DNA of 8,996 nt. It comes from Treponema sp. (lineage in GTDB: Bacteria > Spirochaetota > Spirochaetia > Treponematales > Breznakiellaceae). This document shows, piece after piece, positions 1 to 6,047 of this stretch; position 1 is the stretch's first letter, and every line of letters starts with the position of its first letter. Location: positions 1 through 8,996 of the forward strand of contig JAISSG010000027.1 in assembly GCA_031273185.1 (NCBI GenBank), in the 5' to 3' direction. A program made the position numbers and the translations under genes. The notes under the pieces are model-generated. The model was not told where the DNA came from and searched no databases. It was given only the letters and a program-made list of their open reading frames with translations.

Positions 1-159
1 CGACAGCGCGTGGCTTGTCTCGTTCTTTATGCTGAATCTGACGGCGCGGGCTCTTCTGGGCATGCCTCCAGTGCCGAAAACATCGCAACAGTTTAGAAAC
101 ACTGCGAGGAAAAGGGGCAGGCAAATAAAATATACATTCCTGGAAAACAGCTTTTTCAC
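1..159 (-). CDS. Putative lipoprotein, N-terminal part (runs off left edge)
   Basis: An open frame of 53 codons starts with GTG at 159 and reaches the left edge without a stop, so the gene is 3'-truncated by the window. The start is fixed by a perfect AGGAGG (167-172) 7 nt upstream and by what follows: a positive n-region (MKKLFSRN), a hydrophobic stretch at about residues 9-22, then two cysteines at 24 and 25 (FLNCCD). This looks like a lipoprotein signal peptide with a relaxed lipobox, as spirochaetes tolerate; either Cys could be lipidated, with Cys25 (Leu at -3) slightly favoured. The mature part begins DVFGTGGMPRRARAV and is too short to place in a family. A good promoter lies upstream at 289-317, so the gene is probably transcribed independently of the operon and the tRNA. 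Product function is unknown. An ordinary exported protein is the alternative if neither Cys is modified. Confidence 0.72.
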   Translation of the reverse strand, partial: MKKLFSRNVYFICLPLFLAVFLNCCDVFGTGGMPRRARAVRFSIKNETSHALS

Positions 160-282
160 GGCACAGCCTCCTATGCGCTTATTGCTCGTCGGTATTATTT
201 TGATAGCAACATCGGTACAAGACGTGTATGCGATATCAAGAAATAACTTGCGCACCGCCGTATCCGAAACCGACAATGTTCT
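160..282 (-). other. Long 5' leader of the lipoprotein mRNA, possibly structured
   Basis: The predicted leader between promoter and start codon contains nested complementary segments: GTGCGC (250-255) with GCGCAT (173-178), the latter abutting the AGGAGG, and inside it GTTGCT (205-210) with AGCAAT (181-186). Each helix has six pairs including one G-U. A small CAAG/CTTG hairpin (237-250) is an alternative fold. No known riboswitch class is recognised and no credible leader peptide is seen. Confidence 0.3.
167..172 (-). promoter_or_regulatory. Shine-Dalgarno AGGAGG for the lipoprotein gene
   Basis: The minus strand reads AGGAGG, a full match to the anti-SD core, 7 nt before the GTG at 159. It decides the non-ATG start of the left-edge gene. 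The six bases just 5' of it (GCGCAT, 173-178) can pair with GTGCGC at 250-255 in the leader, which would place the ribosome-binding site directly at the foot of a helix. Confidence 0.75.
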
Positions 283-288
283 TGCCTG

Positions 289-317
289 ATTCTAGCATGC
301 ACGTTTTAACAAGTCAA
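289..317 (-). promoter_or_regulatory. Sigma70-type promoter of the lipoprotein gene
   Basis: On the minus strand TTGACT (312-317) is followed after exactly 17 nt by TAGAAT (289-294). Each box matches its consensus at 5 of 6 positions, and a TGC just upstream of the -10 adds an extended -10 motif. Transcription should start near 282, giving a 5' leader of about 120 nt before the GTG start at 159. Boxes and spacing are read directly; activity and start point are inferred. Confidence 0.7.
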
Positions 318-509
318 ACATAAAAACACCTGTTGCGGCAATTCTCGGTTTGCCCTAGGAATCCCCTAAAAACCCTCAAATCCAAGGATTTTACCAACAC
401 CTTTCAAAATATCCCCCTTATAAATAGGGTAATTGCATTGTTTTTCCTAAAACTGGGAATTGCTATGGGAAACGGGTATGGGAACCTCTGTTTTCTCAGC
501 GAATGAGAT
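318..509. other. AT-rich intergenic stretch between tRNA-Val and lipoprotein promoter
   Basis: No gene is supported here, and the stretch is clearly richer in A and T than the coding regions. It holds an inverted repeat at 378-391, a weak CCCT/AGGG palindrome around 414-429, and an 8-bp direct repeat TATGGGAA at 464-471 and 477-484 (13-bp period). A convincing rho-independent terminator for the tRNA is not evident. Confidence 0.5.
378..391. repeat. Inverted repeat AAATCC-AA-GGATTT, weak terminator candidate
   Basis: Six-base perfect arms flank a 2-base centre. Read on the minus strand it is followed by GAGGG and five T residues (368-372), so it could end the tRNA-Val transcript. The stem is AT-rich, the loop is sterically tight and the T-run is displaced, so the terminator reading is weak. 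Confidence 0.25.
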
Positions 510-583
510 TGGGCGCACCCGGATTCGAACCAGGGACATCTTGCGTGTAAAGCAAGCACTCTAACCAACTGAGTTATGCGCCC
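510..583 (-). tRNA. tRNA-Val (anticodon UAC)
   Basis: The minus strand folds into a full cloverleaf: 7-bp acceptor GGGCGCA/TGCGCCC, D arm ACTC-AGTTGGTTA-GAGT, anticodon stem CTTGC/GCAAG around loop TTTACAC with anticodon TAC, a 5-nt variable loop, and T arm CCTGG-TTCGAAT-CCGGG with one G-U pair. The discriminator base is A (510). The next bases are ATC, so the 3' CCA is not encoded and must be added by tRNA nucleotidyltransferase. The D stem has an A10-U25 pair instead of the common G10-C25, compensated on both sides. The gene reads GUA codons and by wobble other valine codons. It has its own promoter upstream (599-627). An open reading frame across it on the same strand is only a shadow. Confidence 0.97.
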
Positions 584-598
584 TAAAGGGGTTTTGAC

Positions 599-627
599 AG
601 CATACCGCAAAACAGGGGCTTGATCAA
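599..627 (-). promoter_or_regulatory. Promoter of tRNA-Val
   Basis: On the minus strand TTGATC (622-627) and TATGCT (599-604) are separated by exactly 17 nt, each matching the sigma70 consensus at 4 of 6 positions. Predicted initiation near 592 leaves a very short 5' leader before the mature tRNA end at 583. The position between the end of the propeller gene and the tRNA suggests independent transcription of the tRNA. Inferred from motif and spacing only. Confidence 0.5.
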
Positions 628-631
628 CGAT

Positions 632-656
632 GCGCTTTAGCGCCGCGCTTTAGCGC
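632..656. repeat. Tandem palindrome GCGCTTTAGCGC x2 over a stop codon
   Basis: The 12-mer GCGCTTTAGCGC occurs at 632-643 and again at 645-656, a 13-bp period. Each copy is a hairpin by itself (GCGC arms, 4-base loop). The second copy contains the TAA stop (650-652) of the propeller gene. No T-run follows on the minus strand, so it is not a standard intrinsic terminator; it may slow RNA 3' decay or be a simple local duplication. Confidence 0.6.
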
Positions 657-2656
657 GCAAACCCTCCGCCTACGGTCCTTCGATCGGTTTGAAGCGTCCA
701 TCCGTTTTGGTGGAGCCTGAAAACGGCAAGCAGGCTGCCGCCCCGGTTGTCGTGCCAGGCTATGTTGCCGTCCATGTCTACCTTGATGAGGTACTGGCCT
801 CCGTCAATAAGCCTGAGCGGGAGGCCGTTGGTGCGATCGATTTGTTCAATGCCGCCGGTTGAATAGATCGCGGCGCCTTCTCCGCCTATGGTTGCGGCGA
901 TGCCCTCCGGGGTTTCGGCAAGCGAGAGTTGGGTGTCTTCTTCATGGAAATCTACCAGCGTGACTGAGCTTGCGGCGTTTTCGAGGCTGAGCTGCAGGAT
1001 CGAGGTGATGGAGCCGTCAGCCTCGCCGTCGGGTGCCTGGGAGGAAATTGCCGCAGCGTAAATACTGCCCGACGATCCCCGGTATACCGTTATTCCCGCC
1101 TGGGAGGGGTAGGGCAGGGGAACTGTCTCCCCCGTGTTGACGTTTATCACCATAAACGGCGTGTTGCCCGACAACGCGCTGCGCCCTATGATAAGCCGGT
1201 CGCGGTCAACCAGGGCGGCGTCCATCAGGCCCATCGAGAAAAAGGTGAAGGGGCGGCTTTCGCCGTCAAAGGGGGAAATGACCGAGATATTCCCGGTGGA
1301 ATCCAGCAACAGTATCTTTCCCCCAAAGGATGCCGCCGAGCGGATAGGGGATTTCAGCGAAATGTCGACTAACTCATAAGCTTCAGCGCCGGGCCTGGAT
1401 GAGCGAAGCGCGGGACGGCCCTGCGTGTTTCGGTCCTGCCAGAAAATAAACTGATCGCCGCCGCCGTTTTCCCTGGCGTAGGCCGTGACGCGGTTGTGTC
1501 CGGCGGCGTTTTTTTCCACCTGGATCGTTCTTCTGGCGGTAAGCTGCCGGTAGTCAAGGGGAATGAAACCCATCGTCCCGCCCTCGGCGGCAAAGGCAAT
1601 GGTCGAGCCTGCAACTGCCGCGTCGGTGATTTGCGTGCGGTCAGCGGCGCCCAAAAGCTGGGCCCTGCCGTTTGTGCCGACCGTGACCAGCGAGCCGCTG
1701 GCGGTTCCCAGCGCAACGGCGCTGTTGGCGGCGCTGGAGGCAGCCATCGCGGTGAAATGGTCGTCGGCGCCGAGGCCCGAAACGGAAAAGCTTACCTGCC
1801 CGGTCGTTACCAGGTGGCCGCTGAGGTCAACGGTGTAACGGTGCAGTTCCGCCGCCGATTCTGTTCTTTGGACCAGGCAGATCAGCGCATTGTCCGAGGC
1901 GCAGAGCAGCGAGCCGTCGGGGATGGCGGCGTCCCTTCCCAACAGCTCGCCGGAAGCCGCGTGAACCAGTGCCAGCCCTTCGGTGTTTACCCCCGCGAGA
2001 AAGCGGCTGTTGCTGAACAGGACCGGGGAAAAAAGGTTTGGAGGCGCTTCAAAATGGTTGGTCTCGTTTCCTGTTTCGAGGTCCCAGTAAGAAAGGGCCC
2101 CCGTTGAAAGGTAGACCACCATGTTCCGCTCCGACCTGCCGGTGGCGGCCAGGGTGATGTTTCCGGCAAGCGAGGGGGGGGATTGCAGAAGCTCGCCTGT
2201 GGCAGCGTCAATGAACGCCAGCCTGCTTCTGCCGTTCCTCGCGGCGATGATAAAATTTCCTCCCATTGAGTAGGCAACGTAGCTTACGGGATCCGTAAAC
2301 CGCAGGGTGAAGATGTTCCGGTGCTGCCGGTAGTTCCATGCCGAGACACGGTACAGGCCAAACCCGTCGGTTTCCACGACGCAGACCTCGTCGCTGCCCG
2401 GCCTTCCCGCCATTGCTATGATGCTGTGCGGGCTAAGCTGGAACCGTTCCTCGGCGGCGCGGCTGCGGGTGTTCCATATCTCCAGAAAACCGTCTTCCCC
2501 GGCGCTCAGCACGATGTCGCCCCGGTGGATTATGGCGTTGACTTCGCCCCGGTGCCTGCCCGGCACGTACCCGGTAAACGCCCAGTCGCTGCCGTGCAGC
2601 GGGGCAGTTCCCGCCAGGACAAGGGCGACAATGCAGCAGGCCGTTACAGCTTTCAT
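650..2656 (-). CDS. Exported WD40/PQQ-like beta-propeller protein, function unknown
   Basis: The 668-residue product starts with a signal peptide (hydrophobic residues about 5-19, likely cleavage near LHG-SD at 22-23; no lipobox), so it should act in the periplasm or at the cell surface. The rest is made of repeated beta-propeller blades. The clearest is a WD40-like unit at 37-67 (GEVNAI...SAGEDGFLEIWNTRS). Further strand-turn-strand units with D/T-x-x-G or DG turns lie near 124-158, 166-198, 214-240, 303-336, 343-372, 437-470 and 616-655. The last unit (DMDGNIAWHDN...) may close a propeller with the first. No catalytic motif is seen, so a scaffold or binding role is likelier than an enzyme. 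The ATG has GGAG 7 nt upstream. The gene sits 48 nt behind rseP, probably as the last gene of that operon. It contains a C8 run on the coding strand (2174-2181). The exact family is not recognised. Confidence 0.85.
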   Translation of the reverse strand: MKAVTACCIVALVLAGTAPLHGSDWAFTGYVPGRHRGEVNAIIHRGDIVLSAGEDGFLEIWNTRSRAAEERFQLSPHSIIAMAGRPGSDEVCVVETDGFGLYRVSAWNYRQHRNIFTLRFTDPVSYVAYSMGGNFIIAARNGRSRLAFIDAATGELLQSPPSLAGNITLAATGRSERNMVVYLSTGALSYWDLETGNETNHFEAPPNLFSPVLFSNSRFLAGVNTEGLALVHAASGELLGRDAAIPDGSLLCASDNALICLVQRTESAAELHRYTVDLSGHLVTTGQVSFSVSGLGADDHFTAMAASSAANSAVALGTASGSLVTVGTNGRAQLLGAADRTQITDAAVAGSTIAFAAEGGTMGFIPLDYRQLTARRTIQVEKNAAGHNRVTAYARENGGGDQFIFWQDRNTQGRPALRSSRPGAEAYELVDISLKSPIRSAASFGGKILLLDSTGNISVISPFDGESRPFTFFSMGLMDAALVDRDRLIIGRSALSGNTPFMVINVNTGETVPLPYPSQAGITVYRGSSGSIYAAAISSQAPDGEADGSITSILQLSLENAASSVTLVDFHEEDTQLSLAETPEGIAATIGGEGAAIYSTGGIEQIDRTNGLPLRLIDGGQYLIKVDMDGNIAWHDNRGGSLLAVFRLHQNGWTLQTDRRTVGGGFAR
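2174..2181. repeat. Homopolymeric G8/C8 tract in the propeller gene
   Basis: Eight consecutive G on the plus strand (C8 in the coding sense) encode Ser-Pro-Pro around residues 159-161. A gain or loss of one base would bring either of the other frames into use; both reach stops within about 45-65 codons (near 2050 and 1987), removing three quarters of the protein. Homopolymeric G tracts are known as slippage sites in treponemes; here the length is borderline and switching is only inferred. Confidence 0.5.
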
Positions 2657-2688
2657 TCTTGCGCTCCGTCTTGGCGTTGGTTCCTCAT
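2653..2688 (-). other. Candidate 11-codon leader ORF between rseP and the propeller gene
   Basis: ATG at 2688 is preceded by AAAGGAG with 5 nt spacing. It encodes MRNQRQDGAQE, and its TGA overlaps the ATG of the propeller gene (ATGA, 4 nt shared). The arrangement resembles a translationally coupled leader. It is in a different frame from the propeller gene, which also has its own GGAG inside this ORF. The peptide is too short for codon statistics, so chance is possible. An alternative is that a one-base indel split a longer N-terminus. Confidence 0.3.
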
Positions 2689-2704
2689 GCCGTCTCCTTT
2701 CGCT

Positions 2705-4057
2705 TTACCTGCGCGCCAGGTACAGTATATCCCCAAAAAGGGCAAAAAGCATAAGCCCGCCGATAAGCACCACTCCGACCGTCTGGAATATCCCGATTGC
2801 CCTGGGGTGGAGCGGCTTGCGCCGTATTATTTCTACAATAAACAGGATGATCTGTCCCCCGTCCAGCACGGGCAGGGGCAGCAGGTTCATCACGCAGAGG
2901 GCGACGGAGATCAGGGCGAGGAAGTCCGCCATGGATCGCAGGCCGGCGCCAAAGCTCTGCTCAAAGCCCTCGGCGGCAACGTCGCCCACCATGTAGGTTA
3001 TCCGCACCGGGCCGGAAACCGCCTCGGTCAGATCAATGCCCTTAAACAGCAGGGAGAGGCTTTTCAGCGAGACAAGCAGCGTCTTCCAGCCTTCCGAGAT
3101 TCCCTTTGACAGTGCGCCGGGGGGCGAAAGCACGGGGGTTCGGTACTGCACCCTCGGCCAGACTATGCCGAGCGCCGGCCCGCCCGACTGCGAGTAAACA
3201 AGCTCCACCGTGTTTTCGACGCCGTCCCTGATATAGCCGATTTCCGCAATCGAAGGACTTGTTTCCAGTGCCTTCATGATATTGATGGTATGGGTTACCG
3301 GCTGGCCGTTTATGCGGGTTATGCGATCCCCCGGCAAGAGCCCCGCAATGGCCGCGTCGCTGTCGGGGATAATGTCGGCTATCAGCGGATCGGACCAGAA
3401 GTACACGCCGATCCTTCCCGCGCCGGAGCTTTTGTCAAGTTCGGGCCTGACCGTGAGGTTGATGGTTTCGCCCTCCCGTTCCACGGTTACGGGCAGGAAT
3501 TTGTCAGGATTGATAGCTATGTTTTCCTGGACTTCGTGGTAATAGTCTGTTTTCTTGCCGTTTATCTCGATTATCCTGTCGCCTGTCTTGAGGCCGGCTT
3601 TGTCGGCGGGGTAGGTGCTGTCGGCGTTGACCTCCGAGGCAAGCACGATCCGGCTTTCGAGGGTCTGCACCTCGAAGCCTATGCCCCAGATCAGCGAAAG
3701 CACCAGCACGGCGAACAGCAGGTTGAACAGCGGCCCGGCGAGGCAGACGACGATCCTCCGCAGGGGGCTTGTGCCGAAGTACGTCCCCTTTACCGGCTCC
3801 ACGCCGCTTGCCCGGCTTTCCCACGCCTCCTTGAATTCATTTTCGCCCCGCATCTTGCAGTAGCCGCCCATGGGAAACATCCCCAGCCGGTACTCGACGC
3901 TGCCGATCTTCTTTTTGAGGATGGGGTTGCCCCAGCCGATGGAAAACGCCTCCACGTCGATGCCGACCAGCCGGGCGGCGAGAAAATGCCCCAGCTCGTG
4001 CACAAAAACGACAATGCCCAGGCCAACAAGCCCAAGCGCAATCTTTGCTATTAACAT
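2705..4057 (-). CDS. rseP: RseP-family site-2 zinc metalloprotease (RIP protease)
   Basis: This inner-membrane protease cuts transmembrane segments of regulatory or signal-peptide substrates. At 450 residues it has the length of E. coli RseP. HELGH at residues 20-24 in the first membrane helix supplies two zinc-binding His and the catalytic Glu21. NLLPLPVLDGG (391-401) in a late helix supplies the third ligand, Asp399. Between them lie the membrane-associated FPMGGYCKM segment (61-69), AGPLFN (107-112) in the second helix, and two periplasmic PDZ domains (about 136-200 and 225-285, with AGLKTGDRI and AGLLPGDRI). A C-terminal membrane helix ends at about 446. The ATG overlaps the end of dxr by 7 nt and has AAGGA 6 nt upstream, so it is translated from the operon mRNA. 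Anti-sigma cleavage is known for E. coli RseP and RasP; the substrate here cannot be told, and no anti-sigma gene is present in the window. Confidence 0.96.
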   Translation of the reverse strand: MLIAKIALGLVGLGIVVFVHELGHFLAARLVGIDVEAFSIGWGNPILKKKIGSVEYRLGMFPMGGYCKMRGENEFKEAWESRASGVEPVKGTYFGTSPLRRIVVCLAGPLFNLLFAVLVLSLIWGIGFEVQTLESRIVLASEVNADSTYPADKAGLKTGDRIIEINGKKTDYYHEVQENIAINPDKFLPVTVEREGETINLTVRPELDKSSGAGRIGVYFWSDPLIADIIPDSDAAIAGLLPGDRITRINGQPVTHTINIMKALETSPSIAEIGYIRDGVENTVELVYSQSGGPALGIVWPRVQYRTPVLSPPGALSKGISEGWKTLLVSLKSLSLLFKGIDLTEAVSGPVRITYMVGDVAAEGFEQSFGAGLRSMADFLALISVALCVMNLLPLPVLDGGQIILFIVEIIRRKPLHPRAIGIFQTVGVVLIGGLMLFALFGDILYLARR

Positions 4058-5163
4058 TTTACGTCCTTAACCGCTCTTTTTTCCGCAATCTCCCGTGCCT
4101 GCCTGTCCGCCTCCATAACCGATGCGATGTCCGGCGGCTGGGCATTCCAGTCCCTCTCTAAAACATACCGTGTTATACGGGCAATATCAAGAAAGCCGAT
4201 GCGCCCCGCAAGGAAAGCGGCAACCGCCGCCTCGTTCGCCCCGTTGTAGGCGCAGGGGTACAGCCCGCCTCTTTTCACCGCATCGTAGGCAAGCGCCAGC
4301 AGGGGGAACTTTTCCGTGTCCGGCGGGAAAAATTCCAGCGCAAGGCAATCGAAGTCAAGCCGCCCGAAATCTGTTGGCGCAGTATGAGGCCAGTACAACG
4401 CCTCGTGAATGGGAAGGCGCATATCGGGGCGGGAAAGCTGGGCGTACACCGCGCCGTCCCGCATCCGTATCATCGAGTGCACGACGCTCTGGGGATGGAC
4501 AACCACCTTTATCTTTTCCGGGGGAAGGTTGAACAGCCGCGCCGCCTCGATCACCTCAAGCCCCTTGTTTGCCATCGAAGCCGAATCGATGGTGATCTTC
4601 GCTCCCATGTTCCACGTTGGGTGGGCAAGCGCATCCTGCGGGCTGACGCTTTTCATTTCCTCGACGGTGTAATTTCTGAACGGCCCCCCCGACGCGGTGA
4701 GTATGATCTCGTCCAGCGCGTCGCAGCCGTGCGCCGCTATCAGGCGAAACACGGCGGAATGCTCGGAATCGACGGGAATGATGTTGACGTTTTTTTCATT
4801 CGCCCGCCCAAGCACCAGCGGCCCCGCCATTACCAGGGTCTCCTTGTTCGCCAGGGCAAGATCGCAACCGGCATCAATCGCCGCCATCGAAGGCTCAAGC
4901 CCCGCCGCGCCGCTTATGCCGTTAAGGACAATGTCCGCGCCGCAGTTGGCTATTGCGGCAAGCAGCCGCTCCCTGCCGCCAGCTTCCCCGCTGAGCACGC
5001 ATTCGGCGGCGGGCCACGGGCGGGCAGCCTCGGCAAGTCCTGCGCGGCTGGTGTGGGCGCTGAGCAGCACCACTTCAAAGTGATCGTTTCCCCTGGCAAT
5101 AACGTCAAGGGCGCTTGTGCCGATTGAACCGGTAGCGCCCAGAACGGCAATTCTTTTTTTCAT
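4051..5163 (-). CDS. dxr: 1-deoxy-D-xylulose 5-phosphate reductoisomerase
   Basis: This cytosolic enzyme of the MEP pathway rearranges and reduces DXP to 2-C-methyl-D-erythritol 4-phosphate with NADPH and a divalent metal. The 370-residue chain is complete. It has the nucleotide-binding GATGSIGTSALDVI (9-22), LANKETLVMAGP (104-115), metal ligands Asp132 and Glu134 in PVDSEHSAVF, Ser158 in the SGGPFR loop, HPTWNMG (181-187) of the flexible flap, and MANKGLEVIEA (197-207) with the third metal ligand Glu203, plus NGANEAAVAAFL near the C-terminus. All catalytic positions known from E. coli Dxr (D150, E152, E231) have counterparts. The ATG at 5163 lies 8 nt behind the cdsA stop; no clear Shine-Dalgarno is visible, which suggests coupling to cdsA translation. 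Its product feeds IPP to UppS in the same operon. Confidence 0.97.
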   Translation of the reverse strand: MKKRIAVLGATGSIGTSALDVIARGNDHFEVVLLSAHTSRAGLAEAARPWPAAECVLSGEAGGRERLLAAIANCGADIVLNGISGAAGLEPSMAAIDAGCDLALANKETLVMAGPLVLGRANEKNVNIIPVDSEHSAVFRLIAAHGCDALDEIILTASGGPFRNYTVEEMKSVSPQDALAHPTWNMGAKITIDSASMANKGLEVIEAARLFNLPPEKIKVVVHPQSVVHSMIRMRDGAVYAQLSRPDMRLPIHEALYWPHTAPTDFGRLDFDCLALEFFPPDTEKFPLLALAYDAVKRGGLYPCAYNGANEAAVAAFLAGRIGFLDIARITRYVLERDWNAQPPDIASVMEADRQAREIAEKRAVKDVKC

Positions 5164-5171
5164 GGCGGCGG

Positions 5172-6047
5172 TTAGGGCTGGGCAAACAGCAGGCGGAAGG
5201 CGAGGTAGAACACCGGCGCGGCAAGGACGATGGAATCGATGGAATCAAGCACGCCGCCCCTGCCGGGGATGATGTTGCCCGAGTCCTTTATGCCGGAACT
5301 GCGCTTGATTGCCGATTCCGCCAGATCGCCCAGGGTGGCGGCAATGCCGGTCAGCAGGCCCAGTATGGCCCCGGCGACGGGGGCGTTCCCTTCAAGAAGT
5401 CCGAGGTCGGGGACAAAGACCTCCGGGTAGAGCATGGCGGCGCCCATGCCGACAAGGGTTGGGGCGATGATCCCGCCGATAAAACCGGCGACGCTTTTGT
5501 TCGGGCTTGCCGGGACGATCCCCTGGTTCCCCTTGCCGAACAGCATGCCCACCGCCCAGGCCGCGGAGTCGCTGCCAAAAACCGAGCAGAGAAACGCCAA
5601 AATGATAACGTGGGCGCTGGTTTCCCACTGGCTCATCCTCACGAGCCAGACCATCATCATGCCGGGGTACATCAGCACCGCAATACCGGCGACGAGGCGG
5701 TTGAGGGAAGCCTCCAGCTTGTCGCCTTTGGAAAAAACCCTTGACACCAGAAGCCAGGAAACCGCCGCGGCGACAACGGCTGAAACCGTCAGCCCGTGAA
5801 AGCCAAAGCAAACGATGAGGAGCATTGCCGCCGGGGGCAGCGCTCCCAATAGTGCCGCCTCGGTTTTGGAAATGTGTAATTTTTTTTGCGATAATAAAAC
5901 TGAGAATTCCGCAGCGCCCAGCGCGCTGAAGATGACCGTCAGCAGATTGAACACAAGATGGCGATAGTGGGGAAGCAAGAGCACTATCGCTACAATAGCT
6001 GGAAGACCGAGAAAGAAAATAAGAAAACGCTGCGCCATTTTATTCAC
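5172..6047 (-). CDS. cdsA: Phosphatidate cytidylyltransferase (CDP-diglyceride synthase)
   Basis: This integral membrane enzyme converts phosphatidic acid and CTP to CDP-diacylglycerol, the precursor of all glycerophospholipids. The chain is almost wholly hydrophobic with several membrane helices. It shows GSDSAAWAVGMLFGKG, the SPNKSVAGFIGG loop, and the C-terminal family signature SAIKRSSGIKDSG...PGRGGVLDSIDS (about residues 245-272). Within the signature the common PGHGG reads PGRGG and the usual Asp-Arg reads Asp-Ser, while the lysines and aspartates are kept. I place the start at GTG 6047 (291 aa, VNKMAQRF...) because GGAG lies 9 nt upstream; it overlaps the uppS end by 8 nt. The ATG at 6038 (288 aa) is the alternative but has no ribosome-binding site at normal distance. 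The frame is also open further upstream inside uppS, which I regard as spurious. Confidence 0.93.
   Translation of the reverse strand: MNKMAQRFLIFFLGLPAIVAIVLLLPHYRHLVFNLLTVIFSALGAAEFSVLLSQKKLHISKTEAALLGALPPAAMLLIVCFGFHGLTVSAVVAAAVSWLLVSRVFSKGDKLEASLNRLVAGIAVLMYPGMMMVWLVRMSQWETSAHVIILAFLCSVFGSDSAAWAVGMLFGKGNQGIVPASPNKSVAGFIGGIIAPTLVGMGAAMLYPEVFVPDLGLLEGNAPVAGAILGLLTGIAATLGDLAESAIKRSSGIKDSGNIIPGRGGVLDSIDSIVLAAPVFYLAFRLLFAQP

Noticed and set aside
29..289. Plus-strand open frame of 86 codons at the left edge
   Set aside because: It lies antisense to the well-supported lipoprotein start, its leader and its promoter, has no convincing ribosome-binding site, and its translation shows no family features.
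224..299. 20-codon leader peptide (MLESGKN...) between the promoter and the lipoprotein gene
   Set aside because: Its ATG lies at the edge of the -10 box, upstream of the expected transcription start, so the transcript would not contain it, and no ribosome-binding site precedes it.
404..610. Minus-strand open frame of 68 codons across the tRNA
   Set aside because: It reads straight through the tRNA-Val cloverleaf; its central translated part is only the tRNA sequence in one frame, a common false call.
2321..3109. Long plus-strand open frames opposite the propeller gene, rseP, dxr and cdsA (also 1496-2107, 3290-4054, 4384-5127, 5434-5799)
   Set aside because: They mirror GC-rich codon use of real minus-strand genes, lack ribosome-binding sites and domain motifs, and every one overlaps a confidently identified gene.
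5880..5887. T8/A8 run in cdsA as a slippage or frameshift site
   Set aside because: It encodes Gln-Lys-Lys in an essential housekeeping gene, and A-runs at lysine codons are common; nothing suggests programmed switching.
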